The notes beneath the pieces are model-generated. The model worked only from the letters and a program-made list of their open reading frames with translations, was not told the origin of the DNA and made no database searches. Positions 1-9,725 of a stretch of 64,000 bases of DNA are shown one piece after another. The DNA comes from Microbulbifer flavimaris (GTDB lineage Bacteria; Pseudomonadota; Gammaproteobacteria; Pseudomonadales; Cellvibrionaceae), in the NCBI RefSeq assembly GCF_001641755.2, contig NZ_LRFG02000001.1:806001-870000 (forward strand). Reading direction: 5' to 3'. Every line of letters starts with the position of its first letter. Within the stretch, counting starts at the first letter, position 1. The translations under genes were made by a program, and so were the position numbers.

Positions 1-1
1 C

Positions 2-1741
2 GAAGACCGTGATGCCTTTGGCACGTCCCTGACCGTCACCAGCGATTTCGAGGATTTCACCTTCACTTCCATCACCTCCTACAGCGGCTTCGACGCCTAC
101 CTGCAGCAGGATGAGGATGGTACCTCGCTGGCCGATTACAAGTTCGGCTCTGCCAACTTCGACGACCAGACCCAGTTCTCCCAGGAATTCCGCCTGAACG
201 GTGCCTCGGACACCTTCAAGTGGACTCTTGGTGCCTCCTACTCCCAGGAGAAACTGGAGCACCTGACTGAGGCTTACTTTACCTCAGGCTCCCTCGAGTC
301 CTTTGCCGTTTACGAGGGGTTGAAGAGCAACTCTGCCGCTTTCGGCATTCCCCAGGACGTATTTGACTCCCTGACTCAGACTCAGCAGGAAGACCTCGCT
401 GTTCAGACCCGTCAGGGCATGATTCAGGCTGGCCTCGAAGGCTCCGCAGTATCCGGCTTTGTTTACCAGCTGCTTGCCGGATCTGGCCAGTTGGACCAGG
501 CATTGAATCTGGGCGCCTTTGGGCTGACTGGACTGACGGCTTCACAGAACCTGAATCCGCAGGACATGATTGCGCAGCTGATGCGCGGCATTCAGCCGTG
601 GGTGGCTGCGGACGTTGCCTGGGACGAAAACGTTCTCAATACCGGCGACTATCGCTCTGCCGCAATTTACGGTGACGCGACCTGGAGCCTGACCGACCGT
701 ATGGACCTCACCGTTGGCGCGCGCTACACCGCCGACGAGAAAGACTTCACCATCGAGACCGCTTACCAGAACATCCTGCCGCTGACGCTGGGCGGTCCGG
801 TAGAGCTGGTTAACCTCCCGGATGGCTATCCGGTTCAGGGCACCATCTTGCTCCCGACCGTAGACTCCGGCATTCCGCTGGGTCTGGCGTTCTTCAACAA
901 CGGTCAGCCGATGCTGGACTCCGACCTGAGTGACAGCTGGAGCGACATTTCCGGTCGAATCGTGCTGGATTACCGCTGGAACGACGACGTGATGACGTTC
1001 GTTTCCCTGGCTGATGGCTTCAAGGCCGGCGGTTTCAACTCCCTGAACTTCGGTCCGGGTGTTGAGGCGTCCTTCGATCAGGAAGACGTGGTCAACCTCG
1101 AAATCGGTATGAAGAGCAGCCTGTTCGACAACCGTGTGCGGCTGAACACCTCCGTATTCGCCTACGAATACAACAACCTGCAGGAACTGGACCTGGTTGG
1201 TACTCCAATCCCCAGCTACAACCTGCGTAACTCCGATGCCGAGGGCACCGGTGCCGAGGTGGAAGTACAGTGGGCCGCGACCGACAACCTGTTCATTGCC
1301 GGTAACTACTCCTATCTGGACACCGAGTTCACCCGCTTTGGTTACATCGAGGCGATCGGTGAGACAGCTGAAGACGCCGCAGAGCGCGTTGGACAGCCGC
1401 GTGTCTCCACTCCGGAGAACAAGTTCAACCTGATGGCCGAGTACACTGTACCCATGGCCTCCGGCGCTGACCTGGTCTTCCGTGGCGACTACAACTGGAC
1501 CGACGAGCGCATCGGCTCTATCTCTGACCCGACTCGCATTATCGAGGACTACCAGCTGCTGAACCTGCGTACAGCCTGGAACAGCGCCTCTGACCGTTAT
1601 TCTGCGGCCCTGTGGGTGCAGAATGCGACTGACGAGGAAATCGCCGGTGGTTACGGTGGTACTGGCGCGGCAATCGGTGCCAGCCCGGGTTGGCGCTACA
1701 TGCCTCGCATGTACGGTGCGGACTTCACCGTACGCTTCTGA
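2..1741 (+). CDS. TonB-dependent receptor, C-terminal part (5' truncated by window edge)
   Basis: The frame is open from base 2 to the TGA at 1739-1741, so the gene enters from the left and lacks its start, signal peptide and probably the plug. What remains is outer-membrane beta-barrel: alternating aromatic strands, the segment DGFKAGGFNS (near 1012-1041) typical of the siderophore/nutrient receptor superfamily, and a C-terminal strand ending in phenylalanine (DFTVRF) as expected for BAM-dependent insertion. The receptor would take up a ligand using TonB energy; the ligand cannot be told from this part. A strong terminator follows at once, so it ends its transcription unit. Confidence 0.9.
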   Translation, partial: EDRDAFGTSLTVTSDFEDFTFTSITSYSGFDAYLQQDEDGTSLADYKFGSANFDDQTQFSQEFRLNGASDTFKWTLGASYSQEKLEHLTEAYFTSGSLESFAVYEGLKSNSAAFGIPQDVFDSLTQTQQEDLAVQTRQGMIQAGLEGSAVSGFVYQLLAGSGQLDQALNLGAFGLTGLTASQNLNPQDMIAQLMRGIQPWVAADVAWDENVLNTGDYRSAAIYGDATWSLTDRMDLTVGARYTADEKDFTIETAYQNILPLTLGGPVELVNLPDGYPVQGTILLPTVDSGIPLGLAFFNNGQPMLDSDLSDSWSDISGRIVLDYRWNDDVMTFVSLADGFKAGGFNSLNFGPGVEASFDQEDVVNLEIGMKSSLFDNRVRLNTSVFAYEYNNLQELDLVGTPIPSYNLRNSDAEGTGAEVEVQWAATDNLFIAGNYSYLDTEFTRFGYIEAIGETAEDAAERVGQPRVSTPENKFNLMAEYTVPMASGADLVFRGDYNWTDERIGSISDPTRIIEDYQLLNLRTAWNSASDRYSAALWVQNATDEEIAGGYGGTGAAIGASPGWRYMPRMYGADFTVRF

Positions 1742-1765
1742 TTGTCAGTCACGACAAGCAGAACG

Positions 1766-1795
1766 AAAAAGGCCGGCTTTTGCCGGCCTTTTTCG
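1766..1795 (+). terminator. Rho-independent terminator after the TonB-dependent receptor
   Basis: A perfect 7-bp GC stem (GGCCGGC at 1771-1777, GCCGGCC at 1782-1788) with a TTTT loop is flanked by five A and five T residues. It lies 25-30 bases after the receptor stop codon. Confidence 0.9.
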
Positions 1796-1912
1796 TGCCA
1801 ACGACAAACATGAAAAACCAGGCGCCAGATCGCACTTTTCCTCTGGCAAAATCATAGGATTGCCGCCAAAACTGCGTATGATAATTTGAAGTCTGACGCG
1901 GAATTTATAGGC

Positions 1913-3199
1913 ATGACACTCCCGGCGCCTGAGGTATCCAGCGAACTCCAGTCTCACCTCCTCAGCCGCTATCGAAGGATTCGCGCCGAAACGGAGTCAC
2001 TGGCCGACCCGCTCTCGGCCGAGGATATGCAGCTCCAGTCAATGCCGGACGCGAGCCCCACCAAATGGCATCTGGCTCATACCAGCTGGTTCTTTGAAAC
2101 CTTTATTCTGCGCAATACCCTGCCGGGATACCGGGTGTTCAGCCCCGGCTACCACGAGATCTTCAATTCCTATTACAACTCATTGGGGCAACCATTCAGT
2201 CGGCCGCAGCGTGGGCTGCTTTCCCGCCCCTCGGTGGACGAAATCTTTGAATATCGGCGCGCTGTAGACCAGGCCATGAGCCGGCTACTGGATTGCGGTG
2301 CAGTCAACGAGGTGCTGCAGGGCCTGGTGGTGCTGGGACTCAACCATGAGCAGCAGCACCAGGAGCTCCTGCTGACCGACATCAAGCACGCACTTTCCAT
2401 CAATCCGGCACTGCCCGCTTACCAGGAGGCAAGCGGCGACGAAGAAGAGCGAGCCGAGGCAGCCCCTCTGCGCTGGATTGAGGTGGAAGGCGGGATTCAC
2501 AGCATCGGCAGCGAGGGCGAAGAGTTCAGCTTTGACAATGAAGGCCCCTCCCACCGGCAGCTGCTGCCAGCTTTTCGTATTGCCTCACGACTGGTGACCA
2601 ACGGGGAGTTTCGCGAGTTCATTGATGATGGCGGCTATCACCAACCGCGCCTTTGGCTGTCCGATGGCTGGGCCTGGGTCAACGAAAACCGGGCACAACA
2701 TCCACTCTACTGGCGGGAAAGGGAAGGGGAGTGGTACCAGTTTACCCTCGCCGGGTTGACCCCCCTGGTCGATAGCGAGCCGGCACATCACCTGAACTTC
2801 TTTGAAGCGGATGCCTTCGCCACCTGGGCGGGACACCGCTTGCCAACTGAATTTGAGTGGGAAGTTGCAGCCTATCAACTCCGCACCCCCGACCAGCTGG
2901 CAACAGCCAATCTACTGGAAAAGCGCAACTGGCGACCTCTTGCATCACGGGGGGAAAGTCAGCTCCTTGGAGATACCTGGGAATGGACTTCAAGCGCCTA
3001 CCGGCCTTACCCCGGGTTTCGGGCCAGCGCGGATGCAGTTGGCGAATACAACGGCAAATTCATGTGTAACCAGATGGTTTTGCGGGGCGGCTCCTGCATA
3101 ACCCCGTCCGATCACATACGCATCAGCTATCGGAACTTTTTTTACCCGCACCAGAGCTGGCAGTTTAGCGGTGTGCGCCTGGCAGGAGACGTTTTGTGA
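1913..3199 (+). CDS. egtB: Ergothioneine biosynthesis protein EgtB (iron-dependent sulfoxide synthase)
   Basis: EgtB joins trimethylhistidine (hercynine) to a cysteine-containing thiol using O2 and non-haem iron. The N-terminal DinB-like helical domain carries the iron-binding histidines, seen as KWHLAH near residue 52 and HEQQH near residue 146. The C-terminal formylglycine-generating-enzyme-like domain ends with RGGSC and the SYRNFF/GVRLA segment. At about 428 residues it has normal family length. A TTG at 1886 would add nine residues, but a -10-like TATGATAAT ends at 1885, so the ATG at 1913 is preferred. Its stop overlaps the egtD start, so the two enzymes are translationally coupled. egtC and egtE are not nearby, as in many proteobacterial EgtB/EgtD pairs. 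Confidence 0.93.
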   Translation: MTLPAPEVSSELQSHLLSRYRRIRAETESLADPLSAEDMQLQSMPDASPTKWHLAHTSWFFETFILRNTLPGYRVFSPGYHEIFNSYYNSLGQPFSRPQRGLLSRPSVDEIFEYRRAVDQAMSRLLDCGAVNEVLQGLVVLGLNHEQQHQELLLTDIKHALSINPALPAYQEASGDEEERAEAAPLRWIEVEGGIHSIGSEGEEFSFDNEGPSHRQLLPAFRIASRLVTNGEFREFIDDGGYHQPRLWLSDGWAWVNENRAQHPLYWREREGEWYQFTLAGLTPLVDSEPAHHLNFFEADAFATWAGHRLPTEFEWEVAAYQLRTPDQLATANLLEKRNWRPLASRGESQLLGDTWEWTSSAYRPYPGFRASADAVGEYNGKFMCNQMVLRGGSCITPSDHIRISYRNFFYPHQSWQFSGVRLAGDVL

Positions 3200-4167
3200 A
3201 TATGGCAGTACAGCCGCCCAGCAGCGGTACAAAAACCGGTACTGAGACGTTTCTCCGGGATGTCATTGATGGTCTCAGTCGTCCCCAGAAGACCCTGCCC
3301 TGCAAATACCTCTATGACGAGGCGGGCTCACAGTTGTTCGAGGAGATCTGTGAACTCAAGGATTACTATGTAACCCGAACCGAGGCCGGCATCTTTGCCC
3401 ACAGCATTAAAGAGATGGCAGAGGCCATCGGGCCAGGGGCTCTGATCATTGAGCCGGGCGCCGGTAACTGTGAGAAAGTCGAGCCGCTTCTGACACAGCT
3501 GGACTCCCCAGCAGGGTATATGCCGATGGATATTTCGCCGGAAATACTGCTTTCGGCACGTCGGCGAATCCAGGCACGCTTGCCGGGGCTAAAAATCCAC
3601 GCCGGCATCGGAGATTTCACGAAAGAGATGGTCTGGGACGAGCTCCCGGCGCTTGAGGCGCATCGCCGGGTAATCTTTTTCCCCGGCTCAACCATTGGTA
3701 ACTTTGATCCGGAACAGGCCAGCACATTACTGCATCGTTTTGCCAGCCGGCTGGGGCAGGGAGATGCCGTATTGATCGGTACAGACCTCGACAAGGATCC
3801 TATCGTGCTGGAGCGGGCCTACAACGACAGCGAGCAGGTCACGGCCCGCTTTAACAAGAACCTGCTCTCCCGAATAAACGTGGAGCTGGATGCGGATTTT
3901 GATTTATCCAGATTCTCACACCGTTCCTTTTACCATCCGCTGAGGCGCCGTGTGGAAATGCATCTGGTCAGTCTTGCAGCCCAGACAGTACGGGTTTCGG
4001 GCGAGGACTTTCATTTCCGTGAGGGGGAAACCATTCACACCGAAAACAGCCACAAGTACACCCTTTCAGGCTTTGAGAAATTATTGCGCAAAGCCGGCTT
4101 CTCCCCGCTCAGGCACTGGAGCGATTCGAGTGACTACTATGCGATCCATTTTGCGGAAGTACGCTGA
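3196..4167 (+). CDS. egtD: L-histidine N(alpha)-methyltransferase EgtD
   Basis: EgtD methylates the alpha-amino group of histidine three times with S-adenosylmethionine, giving hercynine, the EgtB substrate. The family signature is clear: CKYLYDEAGSQLFEEI near residue 36, the SAM-binding loop IEPGAGNCEKV near residue 85, and FFPGSTIGNFDP near residue 157. The length of 323 residues is typical. The GTG start at 3196 overlaps the egtB stop by four bases (GTGA); an in-frame ATG two codons later is an alternative. The last 29 bases overlap the start of the DUF411 gene. Confidence 0.95.
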   Translation: MNMAVQPPSSGTKTGTETFLRDVIDGLSRPQKTLPCKYLYDEAGSQLFEEICELKDYYVTRTEAGIFAHSIKEMAEAIGPGALIIEPGAGNCEKVEPLLTQLDSPAGYMPMDISPEILLSARRRIQARLPGLKIHAGIGDFTKEMVWDELPALEAHRRVIFFPGSTIGNFDPEQASTLLHRFASRLGQGDAVLIGTDLDKDPIVLERAYNDSEQVTARFNKNLLSRINVELDADFDLSRFSHRSFYHPLRRRVEMHLVSLAAQTVRVSGEDFHFREGETIHTENSHKYTLSGFEKLLRKAGFSPLRHWSDSSDYYAIHFAEVR

Positions 4168-4735
4168 GCTCTCCTCGGGCCCGGGAAATCGCGCCTTAAC
4201 AGTGCTAATCGGCCTCGTGATTTGTCTCAGTGTGAGCAGTGCGCTGAACGCGGCTGATGACAGCGAGACTTATGAATCTGAGAGCGGCGAAGCGAGCTTT
4301 ACTGAAGAAGACATCACAGTCTACAAGCACCGCTTCTGTTTCTGCTGCAAAGACTGGATCGAGCATCTGCAGCACGCCGGCATGAGCCCGGCAGTTGTCA
4401 ATCGCGGCGATATGGGCGTCATCAAGTCCCAGTGGGCGATCCCCCAGGGCTTTGGCAGCTGCCATACGGCGGTGTGGCGGGATCGGTATGTATTTGAGGG
4501 GCATGTGCCGGCGCGCATCATCCGCAAGTTCCTCGCTAACCCGCCGGAGGATGCCATCGGCCTGTCTGTGCCCGGAATGCCCGAGGGCAGCCCGGGTATG
4601 TATGATGGAGGCGAGTTCGAGCCATACAACGTATACCTGTTGCTGCCTGGAGGGGACTATCGCTTCTACGCCCGAATTACCCGCGCGGAAGATGGAGAGA
4701 GCTCCGAGTCGCCAAAGCACTCCAGCTCCGAATAG
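4139..4735 (+). CDS. Exported DUF411 family protein, putative metal-binding
   Basis: The start ATG at 4139 lies inside the end of egtD and gives a 198-residue protein with a positive N-terminus, a hydrophobic stretch (LTVLIGLVICLSVSSALNA) and an Ala-x-Ala-like cleavage region, so it is probably periplasmic. The core matches DUF411: VYKHRFCFCCKDWIEHL, where most family members have C-G-C-C, then GSCHTAVW and the VFEGHVPA segment. DUF411 proteins are often found near copper genes and are thought to bind metal; that role is inferred. The acidic linker before the domain and the Ser/Glu-rich tail are not part of the family core. The overlap with egtD suggests co-expression with ergothioneine synthesis. 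Confidence 0.82.
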   Translation: MRSILRKYAELSSGPGNRALTVLIGLVICLSVSSALNAADDSETYESESGEASFTEEDITVYKHRFCFCCKDWIEHLQHAGMSPAVVNRGDMGVIKSQWAIPQGFGSCHTAVWRDRYVFEGHVPARIIRKFLANPPEDAIGLSVPGMPEGSPGMYDGGEFEPYNVYLLLPGGDYRFYARITRAEDGESSESPKHSSSE

Positions 4736-4845
4736 GCCAGTTATCAGCACCATCGGAAGCGATTGATCCAGAATACCTGGCGCCGGCTTTTCATTTTCTC
4801 TAACCAGCGCTATCGTGTCCCGCCCCTTCAGCCAGATCCGCAACG

Positions 4846-5847
4846 ATGTCAGAGCAGTTTATTCCCGCTACAGGACTCGGCAACTGCCACCTGCAGACGC
4901 TTTTCCCGAGAATGCATCGCCCCACGCCCTGGATCAACACGCAGGTCCACTGGTTCGAAACTGATGACGGGGACCGGCTCGCGGTGCATACGCCAAAGCC
5001 CCTTTTCAATTCGGTGAAGCATCCACTGGTGCTGTTACTCCATGGCCTCGAAGGTTCTGTTTCCTCTTCCTACATCCAGGGCCAGATGCAGCAGTTACTC
5101 AGCAGCGGGTTTCAGGTTGCGGTCATGCACTTTCGCGGCTGCGGAGGTATTCCCAATCGACTCCCCAGGGCATACCACAGCGGTGACAGTGACGATCCAC
5201 GCTGGCTTGCGAAAAAGCTGCAGCACCTGTATCCAGACACCCCGCTCCTCGCAGTGGGCTACTCCCTCGGCGGTAACGTGCTACTCAAATGGCTTGCCGA
5301 AGATGGCGAGCAAAGCTCACTGCTGGCCGGCGTAGCCGTGTCAGCGCCGATGGATCTGCACGCCTGTAGCCGGCGTATCAACACCGGTTTATCCCGTGTA
5401 TACCAGCGCCACCTGCTGCAAAGCCTGAGGAAGAGCCTGGAAAAGAAGGGCGAGGATCCGCACTTGAAGGCAGCGCTTCCGGACCTCCAGGATCGGCAAT
5501 TATTTGCGGACTTCCGCCGCTTCGACGATGCCTTCACTGCTCCCCTTCACGGCTTCAGGGACGTGGATGACTATTATACCCGGGCATCCAGCAAGCCCCT
5601 GCTGCGTGACATCCGGCGGCCAACCCTGATTATTCACGCCGAAGACGACCCGTTTATCTGTCCCTCGGCCATTCCCAGCCCACGGCAAGTCAGTGATACA
5701 GTCGAATTGGCGATCAGCCGCCAGGGCGGGCACGTTGGCTTTATCTCCGGTAGCTTCTGGCAGCCTCGATATTGGCTGGAAGAGCGGATACCGGCTTTCC
5801 TTGTGGGTCAGTTGAAGCAACCGACCGCCGATCTGAAGGAGGATTAA
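4846..5847 (+). CDS. YheT family alpha/beta hydrolase
   Basis: This 333-residue protein matches the YheT/ABHD1-type hydrolases. It has the N-terminal GLGNCHLQTLFP, an oxyanion-region HGLEGS near residue 66, RGCGG near residue 97, and the nucleophile elbow GYSLGGN with Ser140. The acidic residue in IHAEDDP and the histidine in GGHVGF complete a catalytic triad. The family has esterase-like activity but its physiological substrate is poorly known. The stop is three bases before the pirin start, and a good ribosome site (GGAGG) near its end serves the next gene. Confidence 0.88.
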   Translation: MSEQFIPATGLGNCHLQTLFPRMHRPTPWINTQVHWFETDDGDRLAVHTPKPLFNSVKHPLVLLLHGLEGSVSSSYIQGQMQQLLSSGFQVAVMHFRGCGGIPNRLPRAYHSGDSDDPRWLAKKLQHLYPDTPLLAVGYSLGGNVLLKWLAEDGEQSSLLAGVAVSAPMDLHACSRRINTGLSRVYQRHLLQSLRKSLEKKGEDPHLKAALPDLQDRQLFADFRRFDDAFTAPLHGFRDVDDYYTRASSKPLLRDIRRPTLIIHAEDDPFICPSAIPSPRQVSDTVELAISRQGGHVGFISGSFWQPRYWLEERIPAFLVGQLKQPTADLKED

Positions 5848-5850
5848 AAC

Positions 5851-6768
5851 GTGAGCAACTTGACCCTTGAGGTGGAGCTGGAGTGCCAGGTTGTCCAGGG
5901 CTGTGAAGCCGTGGACAAAATCATCGAGCCCCGCGAGCGGGATCTCGGTGGCTTCTCCGTCCGGCGTGTGCTGCCGTCGCACCAGCAGAGGATGGTGGGG
6001 CCCTGGATATTCTTTGATCACATGGGCCCGGCCGACTTTCCCGCGGGGCAGGGCATCAACGTGCGCCCCCATCCCCACATCAACATTGCCACGGTTACCT
6101 ATCTTTTCGAGGGTGAAATCCTGCACCGGGACTCACTGGGCAGCCTTCAGCCCATCCGGCCCGGCGATATCAACCTGATGGTGGCCGGTGCCGGTATCGT
6201 TCACTCTGAAAGAGAGCGGGACGAGGTGCGCAGCTTGCCGCATCCGCTGCACGGCCTGCAGCTATGGCTCGCCCTGCCAGAGCGCGACGAGGAGTGCCTG
6301 CCTGAATTCCACCACTATCCCTCCGCAGATATTCCCACCATCGATGTGGAAGGCGTGCAGGTCCGCGTAATGATGGGGTCCGCTTTCGGCGTGACCTCAC
6401 CGGTAAAGACCTTCGCCAAAACCCTCTATGTAGAGGCGCATCTGCAGGCCGGGCAGAGGCTCACTATCCCCCCTGCGGAAGAAAGGGCCATCTATGTGGC
6501 CAGTGGAGAACTTCGCGCACGTGACAACCACATCCCCGAATTCGGTATGGCGGTCCTCAAGGATGCAGAGGGAGTCGAAATAGAGGCGGTGCAACCAAGC
6601 CGGATTGCCATTATCGGTGGCGAGCATATCGTGGAGCGGCATATCGAGTGGAACTTTGTATCCAGTCGCCGTGAACGGATAGATCAGGCAGTCGAAGACT
6701 GGAAGAGTGGCCATTTTGCCAAGGTGCCCGGTGACGAGCAGGAGTTTATCCCCTTTCCTGGCAGCTGA
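5851..6768 (+). CDS. Pirin family protein (cupin)
   Basis: This 305-residue protein has the bicupin layout of pirins. The N-terminal cupin carries GGFSVRRVLPS, MVGPWIFFDHMGP and the metal-binding RPHPHINIATVTYLFEGE. It continues with HRDSLGS and the GDINLMVAGAGIVHSE block. The C-terminal pirin_C domain starts near residue 195. Pirins bind iron, and some act as quercetinases or redox sensors; the function here is unknown. The GTG start at 5851 is preceded by GGAGG at the expected distance. It is probably co-transcribed with the YheT-like hydrolase three bases upstream. Confidence 0.9.
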   Translation: MSNLTLEVELECQVVQGCEAVDKIIEPRERDLGGFSVRRVLPSHQQRMVGPWIFFDHMGPADFPAGQGINVRPHPHINIATVTYLFEGEILHRDSLGSLQPIRPGDINLMVAGAGIVHSERERDEVRSLPHPLHGLQLWLALPERDEECLPEFHHYPSADIPTIDVEGVQVRVMMGSAFGVTSPVKTFAKTLYVEAHLQAGQRLTIPPAEERAIYVASGELRARDNHIPEFGMAVLKDAEGVEIEAVQPSRIAIIGGEHIVERHIEWNFVSSRRERIDQAVEDWKSGHFAKVPGDEQEFIPFPGS

Positions 6769-6953
6769 GAGGAAGCTCGCGCTGATCAGAAGCCCAATTC
6801 CATTGGTCGCCGGCCGAAGCTTCCAGATACTCAACATTGGCAGAGCAGCTGATGCGTACTCTTCCGGTCGAGGGGCTGTTTGCCGCCGGGCAATTTTCGC
6901 AACCAAAGCAAGCCGGTTGTACGATGTCGCTATTCTGAAAATGAGATTGAGCG

Positions 6954-9725
6954 ATGCAAATCGATAAAAGTCATCCAGAATCCAGGATTTGCACTGAAAG
7001 AAACTGGCACGTTTTCTCAATTAGCGAGGTGCTGTCCGAAGTCGAGTCGACGCATGAGGGGATCAGCCCAGAGGAAGCGGCGGCGCGACTGGAGACCCAT
7101 GGACCTAACCGCTTGCCGGCGCCGCCCCGGGCTGGACTGCTGCGGCGCTTTTTCACGCACTTTGACAATATTCTGATCTATGTGCTGCTGGGTGCGGGAG
7201 TTATTACCAGCCTGCTTCAACACTGGGTGGATACTGCGGTAATCCTCGCTGTGGTTGTGGTCAATGCAATCATTGGCTTCGCGCAGGAGGGCAAAGCGGA
7301 AAAAGCGATGGATGCCATTCGGCATATGCTGGCACCGTGGGCTGCAGTGATGCGCGGCAACCAGCGCTATTCCGTGGAGAGCGAAAAGCTTGTACCCGGT
7401 GATATCGTGCTTCTGGAGTCCGGCGACAAGGTGCCCGCAGACCTTCGCTTGCTGAAGACCCACGGCCTGCAAATTCAGGAGGCGATCCTGACCGGTGAAT
7501 CCGTTCCGGTAGAAAAACACACCGATCCCGTTGACGCCGCCACCGCGCTCGGCGACCGAACCTGCCTGGCCTTCAGCGGCACCACTGTTACGAGCGGGCA
7601 GGGCATGGGTGTGGTAGTCGCTACCGGCGCGCAGACCGAAATTGGCCGCATCAGCGGATTGCTCGCCGAGGTAGAGACCCTGACGACGCCATTGGTCGAA
7701 CAGATGGGGACATTCGCCAGGTGGCTCGCCTTCCTTATTCTGGCAGTTGCCGCTCTGATTTTCGCCTTCGGGTTATTCATTCTCCAGCACGAATTCTCCG
7801 AGCTGTTTATGGCAATCGTGGGCCTCTCGGTAGCGGCCATACCGGAGGGCCTGCCCGCTGTCCTTACCATCACTCTCGCCGTTGGCGTGCAAGCCATGGC
7901 ACGGCGCAACGCCATCGTCCGGCGCCTGCCCGCCATCGAAACACTCGGATCCGTGTCGGTGATCTGCACCGACAAGACCGGAACCCTCACGCGCAACGAG
8001 ATGAGCATCGCATCGGTGATCATGCAAGGGGACCAATATGTCATCGAGGGGGATGGTTACGAGCCGCTGGGGGCGATAACGCTCGAGGGCAGACCGGTAT
8101 CCATCGCAGATCATCCGTCTTTGCTGGAACTTGCGCGTGTTGCGACCCTGTGTAACGACGCCGAACTCAGGAAGCAGGAAGAGTCGTGGATTGTAGAAGG
8201 CGACCCCATGGAGGGAGCGCTGCTTGCCTTCGCCGCAAAGACCGGCATGGATGGCGGCGAAGCGCGTAATCAATGGACCCGTACCGACATCATACCCTTC
8301 GACGCCAAGCACAAGTTCATGGCCACCCTGAACCACGACCATGAAAACCATGCCCTGATCGCGGTCAAGGGCGCGCCGGAACAGATTCTGGCGATGTGCG
8401 AGAGCAGCCTCTCCTCAACCGGGGATAGCGCACCACTGGATGAGCCTGAGTGGCGGGAGCTTGTGGAGAGCCTTGCGGCAAAGGGCCAGCGCGTGCTGGC
8501 GCTGGCTACCAAACCGGTACAGCCAGAACATACCGTACTGGAGCAATCCGACCTGGGGAATGCGCTGACCCTTTTAGGCCTTGTGGGCCTGATCGATCCT
8601 CCCCGCCAGGAGACGATTGCTGCGGTGGAGGAATGCGTGGGAGCCGGCATCCGGGTGAAGATGATCACCGGTGACCATAGTGCAACCGCCAGGGCCATCG
8701 GACAGCAGATTGGCTTGCAAAACACCGAAAAAGCGCTGACCGGTGTGGATATCGATAACCTGGATGATGCTGCTCTGGCACAGGAAGTACTGGATGTCGA
8801 TATTTTCGCTCGCACCAGTCCCGAGCATAAACTGCGCCTGGTGACTGCGCTGCAGGCCCATGACATGACCGTGGCAATGACCGGGGATGGCGTCAACGAT
8901 GCCCCCGCACTCAAGCGTGCAGATGTCGGTATTGCCATGGGAAGAAAGGGCAGCGAGGCAGCCAAGGAGGCGTCTGAGCTGGTTCTTGCGGACGATAACT
9001 TCGCTTCGATCAACGCCGCCGTGCGTGAGGGAAGAACGGTTTATGACAATATCAAGAAGGTGATCAGCTGGACCCTGCCGACCAACGCCGGGGAGGCTTC
9101 AACAATTATCGTGGCGCTCCTTTTCGGGATGGTGCTACCAATCACGCCCATCCAGATTCTGTGGGTAAACCTGATTACCGCAGTTACCCTGGGTATCGCA
9201 CTCGCTTTCGAGCCCACCGAGGAAAACACGATGCGCCGTCCACCCCGGCCCCGCGGCCAGCCGCTGCTAACGGGTGTGCTGATATGGCATATCGTACTGG
9301 TGAGCTTCCTGTTCCTTTGCGGCGTATTCGGGGTCTACACCTACGCTATCGATCGAGAATACTCCCTGGACCTGGCACGCACTATGGCGATGAATGCACT
9401 GGTGGTAATGGAAATATTCCACCTGTTCTTTATCCGCAATATGTATGGTACTTCCCTGACATGGAAAGCGGTGCGCGGCACCAGGGTCGTCTGGTTGGCA
9501 GTACTTGTGGTTACTGCGGGCCAATTCGCCATCACCTACCTGCCGCCCCTGCAGCGAATCTTCACCACCGAATCCGTATCACTGTTGGATGGGGCGCTTA
9601 TCATCGGTATAGGCGTCGCACTGTTTGTGATCATCGAGATCGAGAAACAGGTGCGGATACGCCTCACCCAACCCGGGGGAAAAGATGGTTCTCATCAGGG
9701 GGCAGGTGTTGAAATGCAGGGTTGA
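6954..9725 (+). CDS. Type II cation-transporting P-type ATPase
   Basis: This 923-residue inner-membrane pump has all catalytic landmarks. These are the TGES dephosphorylation loop near residue 180, PEGLPA in M4 near residue 298, the phosphorylation motif DKTGTLT near residue 340, KGAPE in the nucleotide-binding domain, and GDGVNDAP near residue 643. About ten membrane segments are present, including the long C-terminal set of P2-type pumps. The overall pattern is that of bacterial PacL/MgtA-like Ca2+ or monovalent cation pumps. M6 reads NLITAVTLGIALAFEP, with alanine where Ca2+ pumps have the ligand Asp (NLxTD), so Ca2+ specificity should not be assumed. It stands alone, with 185 bp of upstream non-coding DNA. 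Confidence 0.92.
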   Translation: MQIDKSHPESRICTERNWHVFSISEVLSEVESTHEGISPEEAAARLETHGPNRLPAPPRAGLLRRFFTHFDNILIYVLLGAGVITSLLQHWVDTAVILAVVVVNAIIGFAQEGKAEKAMDAIRHMLAPWAAVMRGNQRYSVESEKLVPGDIVLLESGDKVPADLRLLKTHGLQIQEAILTGESVPVEKHTDPVDAATALGDRTCLAFSGTTVTSGQGMGVVVATGAQTEIGRISGLLAEVETLTTPLVEQMGTFARWLAFLILAVAALIFAFGLFILQHEFSELFMAIVGLSVAAIPEGLPAVLTITLAVGVQAMARRNAIVRRLPAIETLGSVSVICTDKTGTLTRNEMSIASVIMQGDQYVIEGDGYEPLGAITLEGRPVSIADHPSLLELARVATLCNDAELRKQEESWIVEGDPMEGALLAFAAKTGMDGGEARNQWTRTDIIPFDAKHKFMATLNHDHENHALIAVKGAPEQILAMCESSLSSTGDSAPLDEPEWRELVESLAAKGQRVLALATKPVQPEHTVLEQSDLGNALTLLGLVGLIDPPRQETIAAVEECVGAGIRVKMITGDHSATARAIGQQIGLQNTEKALTGVDIDNLDDAALAQEVLDVDIFARTSPEHKLRLVTALQAHDMTVAMTGDGVNDAPALKRADVGIAMGRKGSEAAKEASELVLADDNFASINAAVREGRTVYDNIKKVISWTLPTNAGEASTIIVALLFGMVLPITPIQILWVNLITAVTLGIALAFEPTEENTMRRPPRPRGQPLLTGVLIWHIVLVSFLFLCGVFGVYTYAIDREYSLDLARTMAMNALVVMEIFHLFFIRNMYGTSLTWKAVRGTRVVWLAVLVVTAGQFAITYLPPLQRIFTTESVSLLDGALIIGIGVALFVIIEIEKQVRIRLTQPGGKDGSHQGAGVEMQG

